From the NCBI GenBank assembly GCA_903821995.1, contig CAIJNI010000039.1:16139-80138 (forward strand): DNA of 64,000 bases, written 5' to 3'. Shown one piece after another: positions 54,918 to 63,933 of the stretch. This stretch comes from an uncultured beta proteobacterium (lineage in GTDB: Bacteria > Pseudomonadota > Gammaproteobacteria > Burkholderiales > Burkholderiaceae). The notes under the pieces were generated by a model. It saw nothing but the letters and a program-made list of their open reading frames with translations, ran no database searches and was not told the origin of the DNA. Made by a program: the position numbers and the translations under genes. Within the stretch, counting starts at the first letter, position 1; each line of letters starts with the position of its first letter.

Positions 54918-55392
54918 ACTCATAAGACACTTTTGTAATTTCTAAAATTTCGACTCCATTAGGGGTTTCTAAAGTAATTTCATCACCCTCACGTTTTTTT
55001 ATAATAGCTTTAGCAATAGGCGATACCCAACTCACATCTCCTTGATCAAGATTAACTTCATCTACTCCGACGATACGAATTGTTTGTAGAAGATGTTGAC
55101 CATCAAGATAAGTGACTGTTGCGCCGAAAAATATTTGATCAGTGGCTTCACGAGTTGAGGGGTCAACAACAACTGCGAATTCAAGCCGTTGATTTAGAAA
55201 GCGGATGCGTCGATCAATCTCACGCAATCTTTTTTTGCCATAAATATAGTCGCCATTTTCAGAGCGATCACCATTGGACGCCGCCCAATGAACAATATTG
55301 ACGATTTCTGGCCGCTCAATATCTAGCAAATGGAGTAATTCATCTTTAAGGCGTTGATGGCCTTGAGGGGTGATATAGTTTTTTGTATCCAT
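54916..55392 (-). CDS. greB: Transcription elongation factor GreB
   Basis: 158 residues. N-terminal coiled coil with YITPQGHQRLKDELLHLLDIERP and ENGDYIYGKKRLREIDRRI in part (the GreB variant of the tip), and the C-terminal FKBP-like domain with VGVDEVNLDQGDVSWVSPIAKA. GreB rescues backtracked RNA polymerase by stimulating transcript cleavage. Divergent from tRNA-Arg(ACG), with only about 25 bp between the two starts. Confidence 0.94.
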   Translation of the reverse strand: MDTKNYITPQGHQRLKDELLHLLDIERPEIVNIVHWAASNGDRSENGDYIYGKKRLREIDRRIRFLNQRLEFAVVVDPSTREATDQIFFGATVTYLDGQHLLQTIRIVGVDEVNLDQGDVSWVSPIAKAIIKKREGDEITLETPNGVEILEITKVSYE

Positions 55393-55415
55393 TTATGGCA
55401 TAATCTAGGGCTAAT

Positions 55416-55492
55416 GCGGCTGTAGCTCAGTTGGATAGAGTACTTGGCTACGAACCAAGGGGTCGTGGGTTCAATTCCTGCCAGCCGCACCA
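55416..55492 (+). tRNA. tRNA-Arg (anticodon ACG)
   Basis: 77-nt cloverleaf: acceptor GCGGCTG/CAGCCGC, D-arm AGCTCAGTTGGATAGAG, anticodon loop CTACGAA (anticodon ACG), T-loop GTTCAATTC and encoded CCA. A terminator follows after ten bases. Confidence 0.97.
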
Positions 55493-55501
55493 TTTTATTA
55501 T

Positions 55502-55534
55502 AAAGGATCCAGTGATAACTGGATCCTTTTTTTT
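55502..55534 (+). terminator. Intrinsic terminator of tRNA-Arg(ACG)
   Basis: AAAGGATCCAGT pairs perfectly with ACTGGATCCTTT around the loop GATA and is followed by a T run. Confidence 0.93.
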
Positions 55535-55700
55535 GGCAAAGTACAGCCTATCAAGACATTGTTTATATAGCTTGCGTTAGTGAAAGTTTCAGGTAAATAG
55601 ACCATAATGTAGTGCTCAGCAATTATTTCACGAAATAACAGATTAGGGCTTAAATGTGTTGCCAATTGAGTAGTTGGTGGGCAGCAAAAAAGGTAGAAAA

Positions 55701-56582
55701 TTGAAATTATTAAGTCATGGTATTGAAATCGAAGTAGAAATAAGTGGTCCAGAGACTGGGCCTGTTGTACTGATGATTGCAGGTTTAGGACAACAACTGA
55801 TTGACTGGCCTGCTGCGCTTATAAAAGCCTTGGTTAATGCTGGATACAAAGTGATTTGTTTTGATAATCGAGACATCGGGTATTCACAAAGTTTTAGATC
55901 TACAGGTGCCCCACCGATGGCTTGGGAACTTCTTAAAGCTAGATTTGGTATGGGGGTCAACGCACCCTATTCAATTGCCGATATGGCACAAGATGCCAAA
56001 GGAATTTTAGATGCCCTTGGTATTCCTGCTGCGCATGTCATCGGGTGGAGTATGGGGGGGATGATAGCCCAGAGATTTGCTTTAAGCTATCCGGATGCCA
56101 CTCTCACCTTAACTTGCATCATGACATCAAGTGGCATACCTGTGACCCAAATGCAGGTGTTCCAAGCGATGGGGGTGCCGCAGTTTACTCATACTGTAGA
56201 GGCAAAGATTGAAAAAACGCTTACTATTTATCGTTTGTTAATGAGTCCTAGTTACCCAGAGCCAGAAAAAGACATGAGGGCTCGCGTAGCAGCGAGTGTC
56301 GAGCGGGCGGAAGCTGCTAAATCGTCAGAGAGTGGTCTAATGCGACAGATGTTAGCCATTATGGCTGATGGTAAACGGGTATATGAGATTAGTGCGATCA
56401 AAGCGCCTACTTTAGTGATTCATGGCGCAGCTGATCCTATGGTGGCTTTAAAAGGGGGGCAAGATATCGCCAAGAAAATTCGTGGATCAAAAATGGTGAT
56501 CTATGAAGGTATGGGCCACGATTTTCCTAAAAAACTCATTCCTCAGATTGCTGCTGAAATTATGTTGCACATAAAATCATAG
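55701..56582 (+). CDS. Alpha/beta-fold hydrolase
   Basis: About 293 residues. Fold marks: MIAGLGQQLIDWP (oxyanion region), DNRDIGYSQSF, nucleophile elbow VIGWSMGGMIAQR, acid in VIHGAADPMVAL and His in YEGMGHDFPKKL. The catalytic set Ser-Asp-His is complete. TTG at 55701 follows AAGGTAG and gives the natural start MKLLSHGIEIE; TTG 55674 or GTG 55677 would add nine or eight residues. Next to a divergent-end TetR gene. Substrate unknown. Confidence 0.85.
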   Translation: MKLLSHGIEIEVEISGPETGPVVLMIAGLGQQLIDWPAALIKALVNAGYKVICFDNRDIGYSQSFRSTGAPPMAWELLKARFGMGVNAPYSIADMAQDAKGILDALGIPAAHVIGWSMGGMIAQRFALSYPDATLTLTCIMTSSGIPVTQMQVFQAMGVPQFTHTVEAKIEKTLTIYRLLMSPSYPEPEKDMRARVAASVERAEAAKSSESGLMRQMLAIMADGKRVYEISAIKAPTLVIHGAADPMVALKGGQDIAKKIRGSKMVIYEGMGHDFPKKLIPQIAAEIMLHIKS

Positions 56583-56603
56583 CAATTGATGAGATCTTTG
56601 GGC

Positions 56604-57224
56604 TTACAGACAATTTTCTTGAATAATTTTTTTAAGTAATTGTTGAGAAATCTTTAAGCTATCAGGTAACCTCATAAAGCGAACTTCATGATGAAGCCCA
56701 AGGACAAGGCTATAAATTTGGAATAGTATCTCACTGGGATTACAATCTTTTCTAAAATGTTTTTCTTGTATAGCTTGTTCAATTGCAAATAGTAATGCTG
56801 AGCGCCACATTTGTACGCTATAAACTAAAGCATCTCTAACTGGACCAGGTCTATCATCGAATTCCATAGCGCCTGAAATAAAAATACACCCTGAGTGCAA
56901 CTCATCCTTTGTTTTTTCCATCCAACCCGTCAACATTTTCTCAAGTCGAGGAAGGCCTTTTGGTTTTTGTAGGCTGGGTAAGAATACTTTTTCTTGAAAA
57001 CGTCGGTGATATTCAGTAATGACTGCAATTTGTAAATCTTCTCGAGAGCCAAAATGAGAAAAAACACCACTTTTGCTCATTTGCATACGTTCTGCAATTA
57101 AGCCGATTGTTAATCCTTCGAGTCCATTGCTACCGGCGAGCAAGAGGGCCACATCTAAAATAGCGGATCGAGTTTGAGTTCCTTTAGAGGGAATGTGTTC
57201 GTTAATTAAAAGAGCGATCGCCAT
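56604..57224 (-). CDS. TetR-family transcriptional regulator
   Basis: 206 residues. N-terminal helix-turn-helix domain: TRSAILDVALLLAG, LTIGLIAERMQMSKSGVFSHFGSREDL (in part). The ligand domain is of the YsiA/C_39 type, with CIFISGAMEFDDRPGPVRDAL. A 28-bp perfect-arm palindrome lies nine bases before its start codon, so it most likely represses itself. The neighbour convergent with it is an alpha/beta hydrolase; the upstream neighbour is an LprI-like protein gene. Confidence 0.93.
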   Translation of the reverse strand: MAIALLINEHIPSKGTQTRSAILDVALLLAGSNGLEGLTIGLIAERMQMSKSGVFSHFGSREDLQIAVITEYHRRFQEKVFLPSLQKPKGLPRLEKMLTGWMEKTKDELHSGCIFISGAMEFDDRPGPVRDALVYSVQMWRSALLFAIEQAIQEKHFRKDCNPSEILFQIYSLVLGLHHEVRFMRLPDSLKISQQLLKKIIQENCL

Positions 57225-57232
57225 TGAAATCC

Positions 57233-57260
57233 TATTAATAGTACGGTCGTACTATTAATA
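57233..57260. promoter_or_regulatory. 28-bp palindromic operator of the TetR gene
   Basis: TATTAATAGTACG and CGTACTATTAATA are perfect 13-base arms around GT. It lies nine bases upstream of the TetR start codon and about 98 bp upstream of the LprI-like gene. This is the typical form of a TetR operator. Confidence 0.75.
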
Positions 57261-57357
57261 ATGCACTACTTACCTTTATAAATCAAGTTCTTAAGTAAAT
57301 TCATTTTCACAATAAGTGATGAAGATTTATACTATAAGTCTCTATACCGGTGGATTT

Positions 57358-58419
57358 ATGAACTTAATTCGTTTTAGAAACCTACTTTTTTTTCTTGTCA
57401 TTTCCAGTTGCTGGGCATCATGGGGGGCAAGTATGGATTGCCGCTCTGGAAAAAGCTTGACTGGATCTGAGGAGTTTGTGTGTGCCAATCCTTCGATTTC
57501 AAAGCTTGATGATGATATGGTGCAGGCTTACTTTAATTCAAAATCAAAACTTTCAGCTAAGAATCAAGAACTTTTTCAGCAGTCTCAACGCGCTTGGCTT
57601 GAATATTGGCCTAAGGTTTGTAGTGAAGATGGCAAAGGTAATAGTCTGGAAAGTTTACAAACACAAAATGGGGTAAGTTGCGCTGAGCAAGAATATCGTG
57701 AACGCGTGAGAGTTTTACAGTTAAAAAAGATGACTGATGATTTTGTTATGTTTTATTCCAGCACATATAAAACGCTGGCGCCTGCAAAAAAAGGAATTCC
57801 TGACTCAGTTAATTTGACCTACCATAAGGTGATATATCCACAAATTGAAACTCAAAAGTTGAAGGGTGAAGTATTAAGTAAAGCTAATATTTTTAATCAG
57901 TGGGTGAGTACAACGATGACTGAATTTGGAAAAACTAATAATACGAATTTTAATGAAAACGATGCTAATTCAGTATTAGTTCTTTTTTTAGATGCATCGA
58001 CTACTGATCTTATTTCATTTGTAGCAAATTTTAGTTTTGATGGATTTACATCTAACCCCAAACAAATTGTAGAGCGTCATCACTTTGTCGTATCGAAAAG
58101 TAGACCGTTAAGAGATTTTGATCTTTTTGATAATCCCGAATGGTTAAGAATGTCGATGCCCGCATTATTTCAGAGTTTAAGAGCCCAACTTGCAGGAAAG
58201 TTTTCGCTTAAAAGTAGTGAGGAGCTAGGTGGGTTAGTGAAGAATCCTACGCATTGGGAATTTACTAAAGAAGGCATCTTATTCCATTTTAGCCCTGGAG
58301 AGGTCGCTCCAGCTTCATTAGGTTACCCTAAGGCGCTAATTCGTTGGAAGGGTTTAAAGGGGTATATCGGATCGTCTGGGAAAAAATTTGTTCGAGAAAT
58401 TACCCAAGCTGAGTATTGA
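57358..58419 (+). CDS. Exported LprI-like (DUF1311) protein with DUF3298-like C-terminus
   Basis: About 353 residues. N-terminal signal peptide (NLLFFLVISSCWASWGASMD; ends near residue 26). The LprI/DUF1311 module follows, with four cysteines: MDCRSGKSLTGSEEFVCANP, LDDDMVQAYF, QRAWLEYWPKVC and SCAEQEYRERV. The rest (about 140-353) resembles DUF3298/RsiV-type proteins: HKVIYPQIETQKL... and ILFHFSPGEVAPASLG. GGTGGATTT before ATG 57358 supports that start. Function unknown; LprI modules inhibit lysozyme. Confidence 0.75.
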   Translation: MNLIRFRNLLFFLVISSCWASWGASMDCRSGKSLTGSEEFVCANPSISKLDDDMVQAYFNSKSKLSAKNQELFQQSQRAWLEYWPKVCSEDGKGNSLESLQTQNGVSCAEQEYRERVRVLQLKKMTDDFVMFYSSTYKTLAPAKKGIPDSVNLTYHKVIYPQIETQKLKGEVLSKANIFNQWVSTTMTEFGKTNNTNFNENDANSVLVLFLDASTTDLISFVANFSFDGFTSNPKQIVERHHFVVSKSRPLRDFDLFDNPEWLRMSMPALFQSLRAQLAGKFSLKSSEELGGLVKNPTHWEFTKEGILFHFSPGEVAPASLGYPKALIRWKGLKGYIGSSGKKFVREITQAEY

Positions 58420-58423
58420 ATTG

Positions 58424-59680
58424 TTATATTGTTGAGGGTTTGATTTTAGCTTGCGCAGATCTTTCTTGAATAGGTAAGTGAATAAGGGCAGCAAATACGG
58501 CTAACATAATATCCATATACCAAACCCAGTTATAAGAGCCGGTGAGATCAAATATCTTGCCACCAAGATACGCACCCAAAAACCCACCAATTTGGTGTGT
58601 AAACAAAACTACGCCAAATAAGGTTCCCATGTGGGTTCTCCCAAACATTTTTGCAACTAAGCCTGCCGTGGGTGGAACGGTTGATAAATAAGTTAAACCT
58701 AAAGATGCTGCAAATAATAAAACTGTGAGTTCGGTTTTAGGTGTAAATATAAAGATAAGTACGATGATTCCCCGAGCGGCATAGATCGCGGATAGAACGT
58801 ATTTCATTGGAAATTTAGTCGTGATCCATCCAGCGCTAAGGCTACCTATGATATTGAATAAGCCAATGACTGCTAAAGCCCAACCAGTGAATGTTGTGGG
58901 TAACCCACAGATTGCGATGACTCCAGGTAAATGCGTTGCAATGAAGGCGATATGAAAACCGCAGACGAAAAAACCGGCATTCAGCATTAAGTAACTCGGT
59001 GTTTGGAATGCAAATTTTAGACTTTGGCCAATGGATAAGTTTTGACTTGGAAGTGTGTTTCCAAGTGGAGTGTCAATGGGGGAAGATTTTTTTCCGCGTA
59101 ACATGAATGCTAAGGGTATAGTGATCATGCAAGATAGGGCTAGGTACTCTAGGCTATCGACCCAACCAACTGAAATAATGAGCCATGCAGCAATTGGTGT
59201 CATGATAAATTGTCCGATTGAACCGCCAGCATTAACGAGCCCAGAATAAAATCCAACTTTCTCTTTGGGGACCACTCTTGAAACAGAGGACATCAACACA
59301 GAGATTCCTGCAAAGCCAGCACCACCAGCAGAAAGGATCCCAACTGAGAGAATTAGGGCCAAGGTTGAGCTTGAGAAGGGAATCAATAAAGTCCCGAGGA
59401 TACACATCAATATGCCAATTAAAAGTGCTTTTTCAGTACCATATTTGTCCGAAATCGCACCAGAAATTGGCTGAAAAAACCCCCACGCTAGTTGCCCCAC
59501 AGCAAAAGCAAGGCTGAGATTTACAATGCCCAGTCCTGTTGCTCCGTTAATAGAGCTCATAAACATAGGGATTGTTTGGCGCAGTCCAAAAATGATCGCG
59601 CAGATAATCACTGCACTATACACTTGGGCTAGGTATTTTGTCTGTCTTGGAGGTGCGATAGCGCTCAAGGTAATCAACAA
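58424..59680 (-). CDS. Major facilitator superfamily transporter
   Basis: 418 residues with about twelve hydrophobic segments. Recognisable MFS stretches are QPISGAISDKYGTEKALLIG between segments 2 and 3 and GTLFGVVLFTHQIGGFLGAYLG in segment 10. It resembles the oxalate/formate-antiporter-like MFS group. The frame starts with TTG (MLITLSAIAPP); no ATG lies before segment 1. It follows a Bug receptor gene by 16 bp, so a cotranscribed uptake or efflux pair is possible. Confidence 0.85.
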   Translation of the reverse strand: MLITLSAIAPPRQTKYLAQVYSAVIICAIIFGLRQTIPMFMSSINGATGLGIVNLSLAFAVGQLAWGFFQPISGAISDKYGTEKALLIGILMCILGTLLIPFSSSTLALILSVGILSAGGAGFAGISVLMSSVSRVVPKEKVGFYSGLVNAGGSIGQFIMTPIAAWLIISVGWVDSLEYLALSCMITIPLAFMLRGKKSSPIDTPLGNTLPSQNLSIGQSLKFAFQTPSYLMLNAGFFVCGFHIAFIATHLPGVIAICGLPTTFTGWALAVIGLFNIIGSLSAGWITTKFPMKYVLSAIYAARGIIVLIFIFTPKTELTVLLFAASLGLTYLSTVPPTAGLVAKMFGRTHMGTLFGVVLFTHQIGGFLGAYLGGKIFDLTGSYNWVWYMDIMLAVFAALIHLPIQERSAQAKIKPSTI

Positions 59681-59696
59681 TCAATATTTAAAGAGA

Positions 59697-60665
59697 TCAA
59701 TTTTCTTTAATTTTATTGTCAATAACAAACTTACCCCAGATGCTCATTTGTTTTTCAAGAAATGGGTTAAAGACTTCTGGACCACCGGCAATGATATCGA
59801 TACCTTGTTCATCCATTTTCTTTGCAATTTCAGGAGTTTTAAGAACATGAATCACTGCTTCATTCATTTTCTTTAAGATATCAGGAGGGGTCTTAGCTGA
59901 TCCAATCACTCCCCACCAAGCGGGGGCATCAAAGCCTGGAAATCCATTTTCAGCAATGGTAGGGACATTAGGCATATCTTTATTTCTCTTTGGACTTGTA
60001 ACTGCTAGGGGTATGACTCTGCCTGAATCAGCATGAGGCTTGATTAAGTATATCGACCCCACGGCTAGCGGAATGTGACCTGCGAGGGCATCTTGCATCA
60101 TTGGACCGCCCCCTTTATAGGGGATATGGGTCCATGGGAAGCCTTGCTTGAGTGCGAGTGATGCCATCGCGAGGTGACCTAAGCTACCTGCACCTATTGA
60201 TCCATAACTTGAGGCTTTTCCTGATTTTGATTCTTCAATAACTTGTTTAAAGGTAGTAATACCAGAAGCTTTAGAGGCTGCAAGGACCATAGGTGAAGTA
60301 CCAATGAGGGTAATATTCGCTAAATCCTTTTTATAGTCGTAGGGGAGTTTCTCTTTAAGGCTTGGATTAACTCCGTGAGTATCAAAGACAACTGCAAAGG
60401 TATATCCATCGGGATCGGCGTTGACTAATGCATTTGTTCCAATCACACCTGAGGCACCACCAATATTTTCTACAATGATATTTTGACCGAGATAGCTTTG
60501 AAGAGCCGGTGCTAGGACTCGGGCGACTGCGTCAACTGAACCACCAGCTGGAAATACAGCAATGAGACGAATGGGTTTCTTGGTTGGCCAATCGGTGGCG
60601 CCAAAGACTAGCGTAGACGATAAATTAAGAAAAGCAAAGAGGGAGATAAGAATTTTTTTTAACAT
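59697..60665 (-). CDS. Bug-family tripartite tricarboxylate-type solute-binding receptor
   Basis: 322 residues with a signal peptide (ISLFAFLNLSSTLVFGATDWP). Bug marks are KKPIRLIAVFPAGGSVDAVAR, VENIGGASGVIG, DPDGYTFAV and the ligand loop HIPYKGGGPMMQDALAGH. Carboxylate receptor of the TctC type with no TctA/B beside it. First gene of a probable two-gene unit with the MFS transporter. Confidence 0.93.
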   Translation of the reverse strand: MLKKILISLFAFLNLSSTLVFGATDWPTKKPIRLIAVFPAGGSVDAVARVLAPALQSYLGQNIIVENIGGASGVIGTNALVNADPDGYTFAVVFDTHGVNPSLKEKLPYDYKKDLANITLIGTSPMVLAASKASGITTFKQVIEESKSGKASSYGSIGAGSLGHLAMASLALKQGFPWTHIPYKGGGPMMQDALAGHIPLAVGSIYLIKPHADSGRVIPLAVTSPKRNKDMPNVPTIAENGFPGFDAPAWWGVIGSAKTPPDILKKMNEAVIHVLKTPEIAKKMDEQGIDIIAGGPEVFNPFLEKQMSIWGKFVIDNKIKEN

Positions 60666-60783
60666 AAATGCCTTCGATTAAAAGATAAATTTGTAATAGG
60701 TTATCAGACATTGTAAATGGAATGGCATTCTTCCCAAATTGGTTTGGAAGGGGTAATCTGATCTTTCAGAGGATAATGGGCGC

Positions 60784-61356
60784 ATGGCAATTAAATCAAC
60801 AATTTTTAAAGCAAATTTGGCGATAGCCGATATTGATCATAGTTATTATTCTGACCATTCATTGACTTTAGCACGGCACCCTAGTGAGACTGATGAGCGG
60901 ATGATGGTGCGTTTGGTAGCTTTAGCATTTAATGCTTATTTGTTACAGAAGGTTTGTAAAGGTGATGGTGTGATGGCTTTTGGTGCTGGCTTAGCTGATC
61001 CTAATGAACCAGATGTTTGGTTAAAGGACTTTACTGATCGAATACGACTTTGGATTGAGGTAGGTCAACCAGAAGATCGCGCAATTATTCGTGCTGGCCA
61101 CAAATCAGATCAAGTGATTGTTTATGCCTATCACCACGCAGCTGAAGTATGGTTTAAGGCTATTCAGAGTAAATTAACGCGATTAAAGAACTTAACTATC
61201 TACAGAATACCCTCAGAGATTTCAGGGGAATTATCGCAATTCGCAACACGATCAATGCAGCTTCAGGCGACGATTCAAGAGGGGCAACTGATGTTAGGTG
61301 ATGGACAGAAAACTATTCAGGTTTATGTGGAACCTTGGTTGGTTCAGAAAGAATAA
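60784..61356 (+). CDS. yaeQ: YaeQ-family protein
   Basis: 190 residues. The start MAIKSTIFKANLAIADIDHSYY, the motif ARHPSETDERMMVRLVALAF and the end VEPWLVQKE are typical. YaeQ has a PD-(D/E)XK nuclease-like fold; its function is not settled. Its 3' end overlaps that of the convergent DUF2878 gene by 44 bp. Confidence 0.93.
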   Translation: MAIKSTIFKANLAIADIDHSYYSDHSLTLARHPSETDERMMVRLVALAFNAYLLQKVCKGDGVMAFGAGLADPNEPDVWLKDFTDRIRLWIEVGQPEDRAIIRAGHKSDQVIVYAYHHAAEVWFKAIQSKLTRLKNLTIYRIPSEISGELSQFATRSMQLQATIQEGQLMLGDGQKTIQVYVEPWLVQKE

Positions 61357-61849
61357 TTTTTTGGGAGTAGTTGATGAAAAATGGAAAAAATAATACATAA
61401 AACAGTCCAATGACGATTGCACTCGTTGGTGTAAATAGGGTTAGGGCATCCATCTTTAAGCCTGCATAATAAGACGCAGGACCAGCAATAAGCCCAAGAA
61501 ATTGACTCAGTCGACGTCGCTCAATCAACCAGCTAAAAGACTTTTGGCATGAGGCGGCAAAACTAATCCATAACAAAGTCATCCACCAAGGTTGAAACTT
61601 TTCCATTGGAGTGGGATTAGGATTAGGAAAATCAAGATGATGAAAAAAGATCAGTCCGCTATCAAGGCAAAATCCTAAGGCAGTGACAAATAATAAAAAT
61701 TTAAGGGATTTTAAGATTGAATTGTGTTGTAGTAAAAAATGAGTCAGATAGATGCAGCTTGTGACGGCTGCAAGCCATAGCTGGTCATGAGCTGCGCCCC
61801 AAGCACAAGCAAACCATACCACCTGAAATCCAAGGATTGCAAAGATCAT
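61313..61849 (-). CDS. DUF2878 membrane protein
   Basis: 178 residues with five to six hydrophobic segments. The start MIFAILGFQVVWFACAWGAA and the motif GFCLDSGLIFF, along with PWWMTLLWISFAASCQ, fit DUF2878. Function unknown. It lies 22 bp after the DUF3833 lipoprotein gene on the same strand; these families often cluster. Overlaps the convergent yaeQ end. Confidence 0.8.
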   Translation of the reverse strand: MIFAILGFQVVWFACAWGAAHDQLWLAAVTSCIYLTHFLLQHNSILKSLKFLLFVTALGFCLDSGLIFFHHLDFPNPNPTPMEKFQPWWMTLLWISFAASCQKSFSWLIERRRLSQFLGLIAGPASYYAGLKMDALTLFTPTSAIVIGLFYVLFFPFFINYSQKIILSEPTKVPHKPE

Positions 61850-61871
61850 TTTTAGAAGTAATTACAGAGTA

Positions 61872-62426
61872 TTAATTTTTATAAAAAGACAATGTGACTT
61901 CACCCAAGTAAATGCCAAACTTGGACATCACTGCTTTATTGAGCATCACTTTTTGATCAACGAGATACATCCAGTCATTAAATTGAACTTCGTAAGTGCT
62001 TCCACTCACAGGTAAGTTAAGTGTGTAGCTCCAGTTCAATGCATTACCTGAAGCCACTCCGATTGCTTTTCCAACAACATCACTTGCTGTTCCTTCATAG
62101 TGATTAGGGGAGGTTTCAACAATAGACCAAACTCGGTGTTGGGTAGACCCGTCAGAGTACGTAAAGGACTCATCTAAAGTACCTTTATTTATTCCGTCAG
62201 TCATTTGCCACGATGATTTAATGACAACGGTAAAACGTTTAACTACAGATCCGTTACGATCTGTAAAAATTCCATAGGCATTCATTGTCCCATTGAAAAA
62301 ATCAGAGAGCTTTAAGACGGGAGTTTCTTTCGCGTATTGTTCAATTTTTGGCGAGGCGCAAGAACTAATTAAAAAAATAGTTATGGCAGCTAGAAAGGTA
62401 AAAAAAAGACGCGGAAGATATTTCAT
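61872..62426 (-). CDS. DUF3833 lipoprotein
   Basis: About 184 residues. Lipoprotein signal LAAITIFLISSCASPKIE with the lipidated Cys after ISS. The mature part has FFNGTMNAYGIFTDRNGSVVKRF, then DESFTYSDGSTQHRVWSI and a C-terminal DWMYLVDQKVMLNKAVMSKFG (in part), the DUF3833 pattern. AAGGA before ATG 62426 is a good ribosome site and excludes the longer frame from 62453. Function unknown. Confidence 0.85.
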   Translation of the reverse strand: MKYLPRLFFTFLAAITIFLISSCASPKIEQYAKETPVLKLSDFFNGTMNAYGIFTDRNGSVVKRFTVVIKSSWQMTDGINKGTLDESFTYSDGSTQHRVWSIVETSPNHYEGTASDVVGKAIGVASGNALNWSYTLNLPVSGSTYEVQFNDWMYLVDQKVMLNKAVMSKFGIYLGEVTLSFYKN

Positions 62427-62508
62427 AGAGTTTCCTTGGATAATGATTCTCAATTATGAGGCTTATTTATTTTAAATATTTAGCAACACATGAGATAGCT
62501 GTTGGGTA

Positions 62509-63819
62509 TTAAGACGATTCGATGACTTGAATGTGTTCTAATTTATGAGGGCTCAATGTTGGAGGTGCTTGGATATATCTTGCCATATAAGCTGCAGGTG
62601 TTTTGCACGGTATCTTTGCCCAAACCACATGACCAGATCCGGGTGCTACCAGAATTTCTTGACCATCCAAATTCCACATCTCTTTTAAGATGTGATCGGT
62701 ATTTCCTGAGGGTTCAATAATTTCTAAGCGATCGCCAACCGCGAAACGATTTTTAACTTCAATTTTGACGCGTTCATCTTGGCCGATTTCCAAAATATTT
62801 CCGACGTACATACTGCGTCCAGAAATTGAGAAGCCTTTAAGATAATTTTGATACTCGTTGTCATGATGGCGTTGATAAAAACCATCGGTATATCCTCGGT
62901 TAGCTAGGCCTTCAAGATGGCCGAGCAATAGTGGATTAAATGGTCGACCAGCGACAGCATCGTCAATCGCGCTGCGGTAGGATTGACACGTTCTTGCAAC
63001 GTAATAAGGTGACTTGGTGCGACCTTCAATTTTAAGAGAGTCGATACCCATCTCTGTCAATTTTTGAACATGTTCAATTGCTCTTAAGTCTTTTGAGTTG
63101 AGAATATAAGTGCCGTGCATATCTTCTTCGATGGGCATCATAGCATCGGGCCGATTACCTTCTTCAAGAAGATAAATATCTCCAGTTGCATCTTCTGAAC
63201 CAGGATAAATCTTATAGTCCCAGCGGCAAGAATTTGTACAAGCGCCTTGATTAGGGTCGCGATGACTAAAATAACCAGAAAGAAGACAGCGCCCAGAATA
63301 TGCGATACACAATGCTCCGTGTACAAAAACTTCCAATTCCATTTCGGGGCAATCTTGTCGAACTGCGGCGATTTCATCGAGAGATAATTCGCGTGACAAA
63401 ATGACACGAGACACACCCACTTGGCGCCAAAATTTAGCGGCTGCGCCATTTACTGTATTGGCTTGTACTGATAAATGAATTGGCATTTCTGGCCAAGTTT
63501 CACGCACCATCATGATAAGACCTGGATCAGACATAATGAGAGCATCAGGGCCCAACTCGATGACAGGGCGCATATCCTCTATAAAAGTTCTCGTTTTACT
63601 GCCGTGAGGCAGGATGTTTGATACGAGATAAAATTTATTACCTAGTGCATGCGCAGTATCAATACCTTCCTTCAGAACAGCGATATCTCCAAAGTCGTTG
63701 TTTCTAACTCGAAGCGAGTATCTTGGTTGACCAGCATAAATTGCTGTTGCGCCAAAATCAAAAGCAGTCTTGAGCATATTAAGACTACCAGCTGGAGCGA
63801 GGAGTTCAGGAGTTTTCAT
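62509..63819 (-). CDS. trhP: tRNA 5-hydroxyuridine synthesis protein TrhP (U32 family, YegQ-like)
   Basis: 436 residues. The start PELLAPAGSLNMLKTAFDFGA, AGQPRYSLRVRNNDF, SVQANTVNGAAAKFW and VHGALCIAYSGRCLLSGYFSH (in part) match YegQ. Cysteines around GACTNSCRWDY supply the FeS-type set. TrhP takes part in prephenate-dependent hydroxylation of wobble uridine in several tRNAs. The end of an IS200/IS605-like element lies directly upstream of its start codon. Confidence 0.93.
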   Translation of the reverse strand: MKTPELLAPAGSLNMLKTAFDFGATAIYAGQPRYSLRVRNNDFGDIAVLKEGIDTAHALGNKFYLVSNILPHGSKTRTFIEDMRPVIELGPDALIMSDPGLIMMVRETWPEMPIHLSVQANTVNGAAAKFWRQVGVSRVILSRELSLDEIAAVRQDCPEMELEVFVHGALCIAYSGRCLLSGYFSHRDPNQGACTNSCRWDYKIYPGSEDATGDIYLLEEGNRPDAMMPIEEDMHGTYILNSKDLRAIEHVQKLTEMGIDSLKIEGRTKSPYYVARTCQSYRSAIDDAVAGRPFNPLLLGHLEGLANRGYTDGFYQRHHDNEYQNYLKGFSISGRSMYVGNILEIGQDERVKIEVKNRFAVGDRLEIIEPSGNTDHILKEMWNLDGQEILVAPGSGHVVWAKIPCKTPAAYMARYIQAPPTLSPHKLEHIQVIESS

Positions 63820-63873
63820 TTAAGTATTTTAGATCTTTTGGTCTAAAAGGACAATATTTTTGATCGGATGCGC

Positions 63874-63927
63874 GACAAACCTCGCCATTCATGGCGGGGA
63901 AGAATAGCGCGGACGGCGCAGCCGTCC
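63874..63927 (-). mobile_element. IS200/IS605-like element end with hairpins
   Basis: Two hairpins follow the tnpA stop. GGACGGC-GCA-GCCGTCC (63911-63927) is perfect. The second is imperfect: CCTCGCCAT and ATGGCGGGG around TC, about 63880-63899. Subterminal hairpins recognised by the single-strand transposase are the hallmark of IS200/IS605 ends. The exact element boundary cannot be read because the other end is beyond the window. Confidence 0.55.
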
Positions 63928-63933
63928 TAGAAC

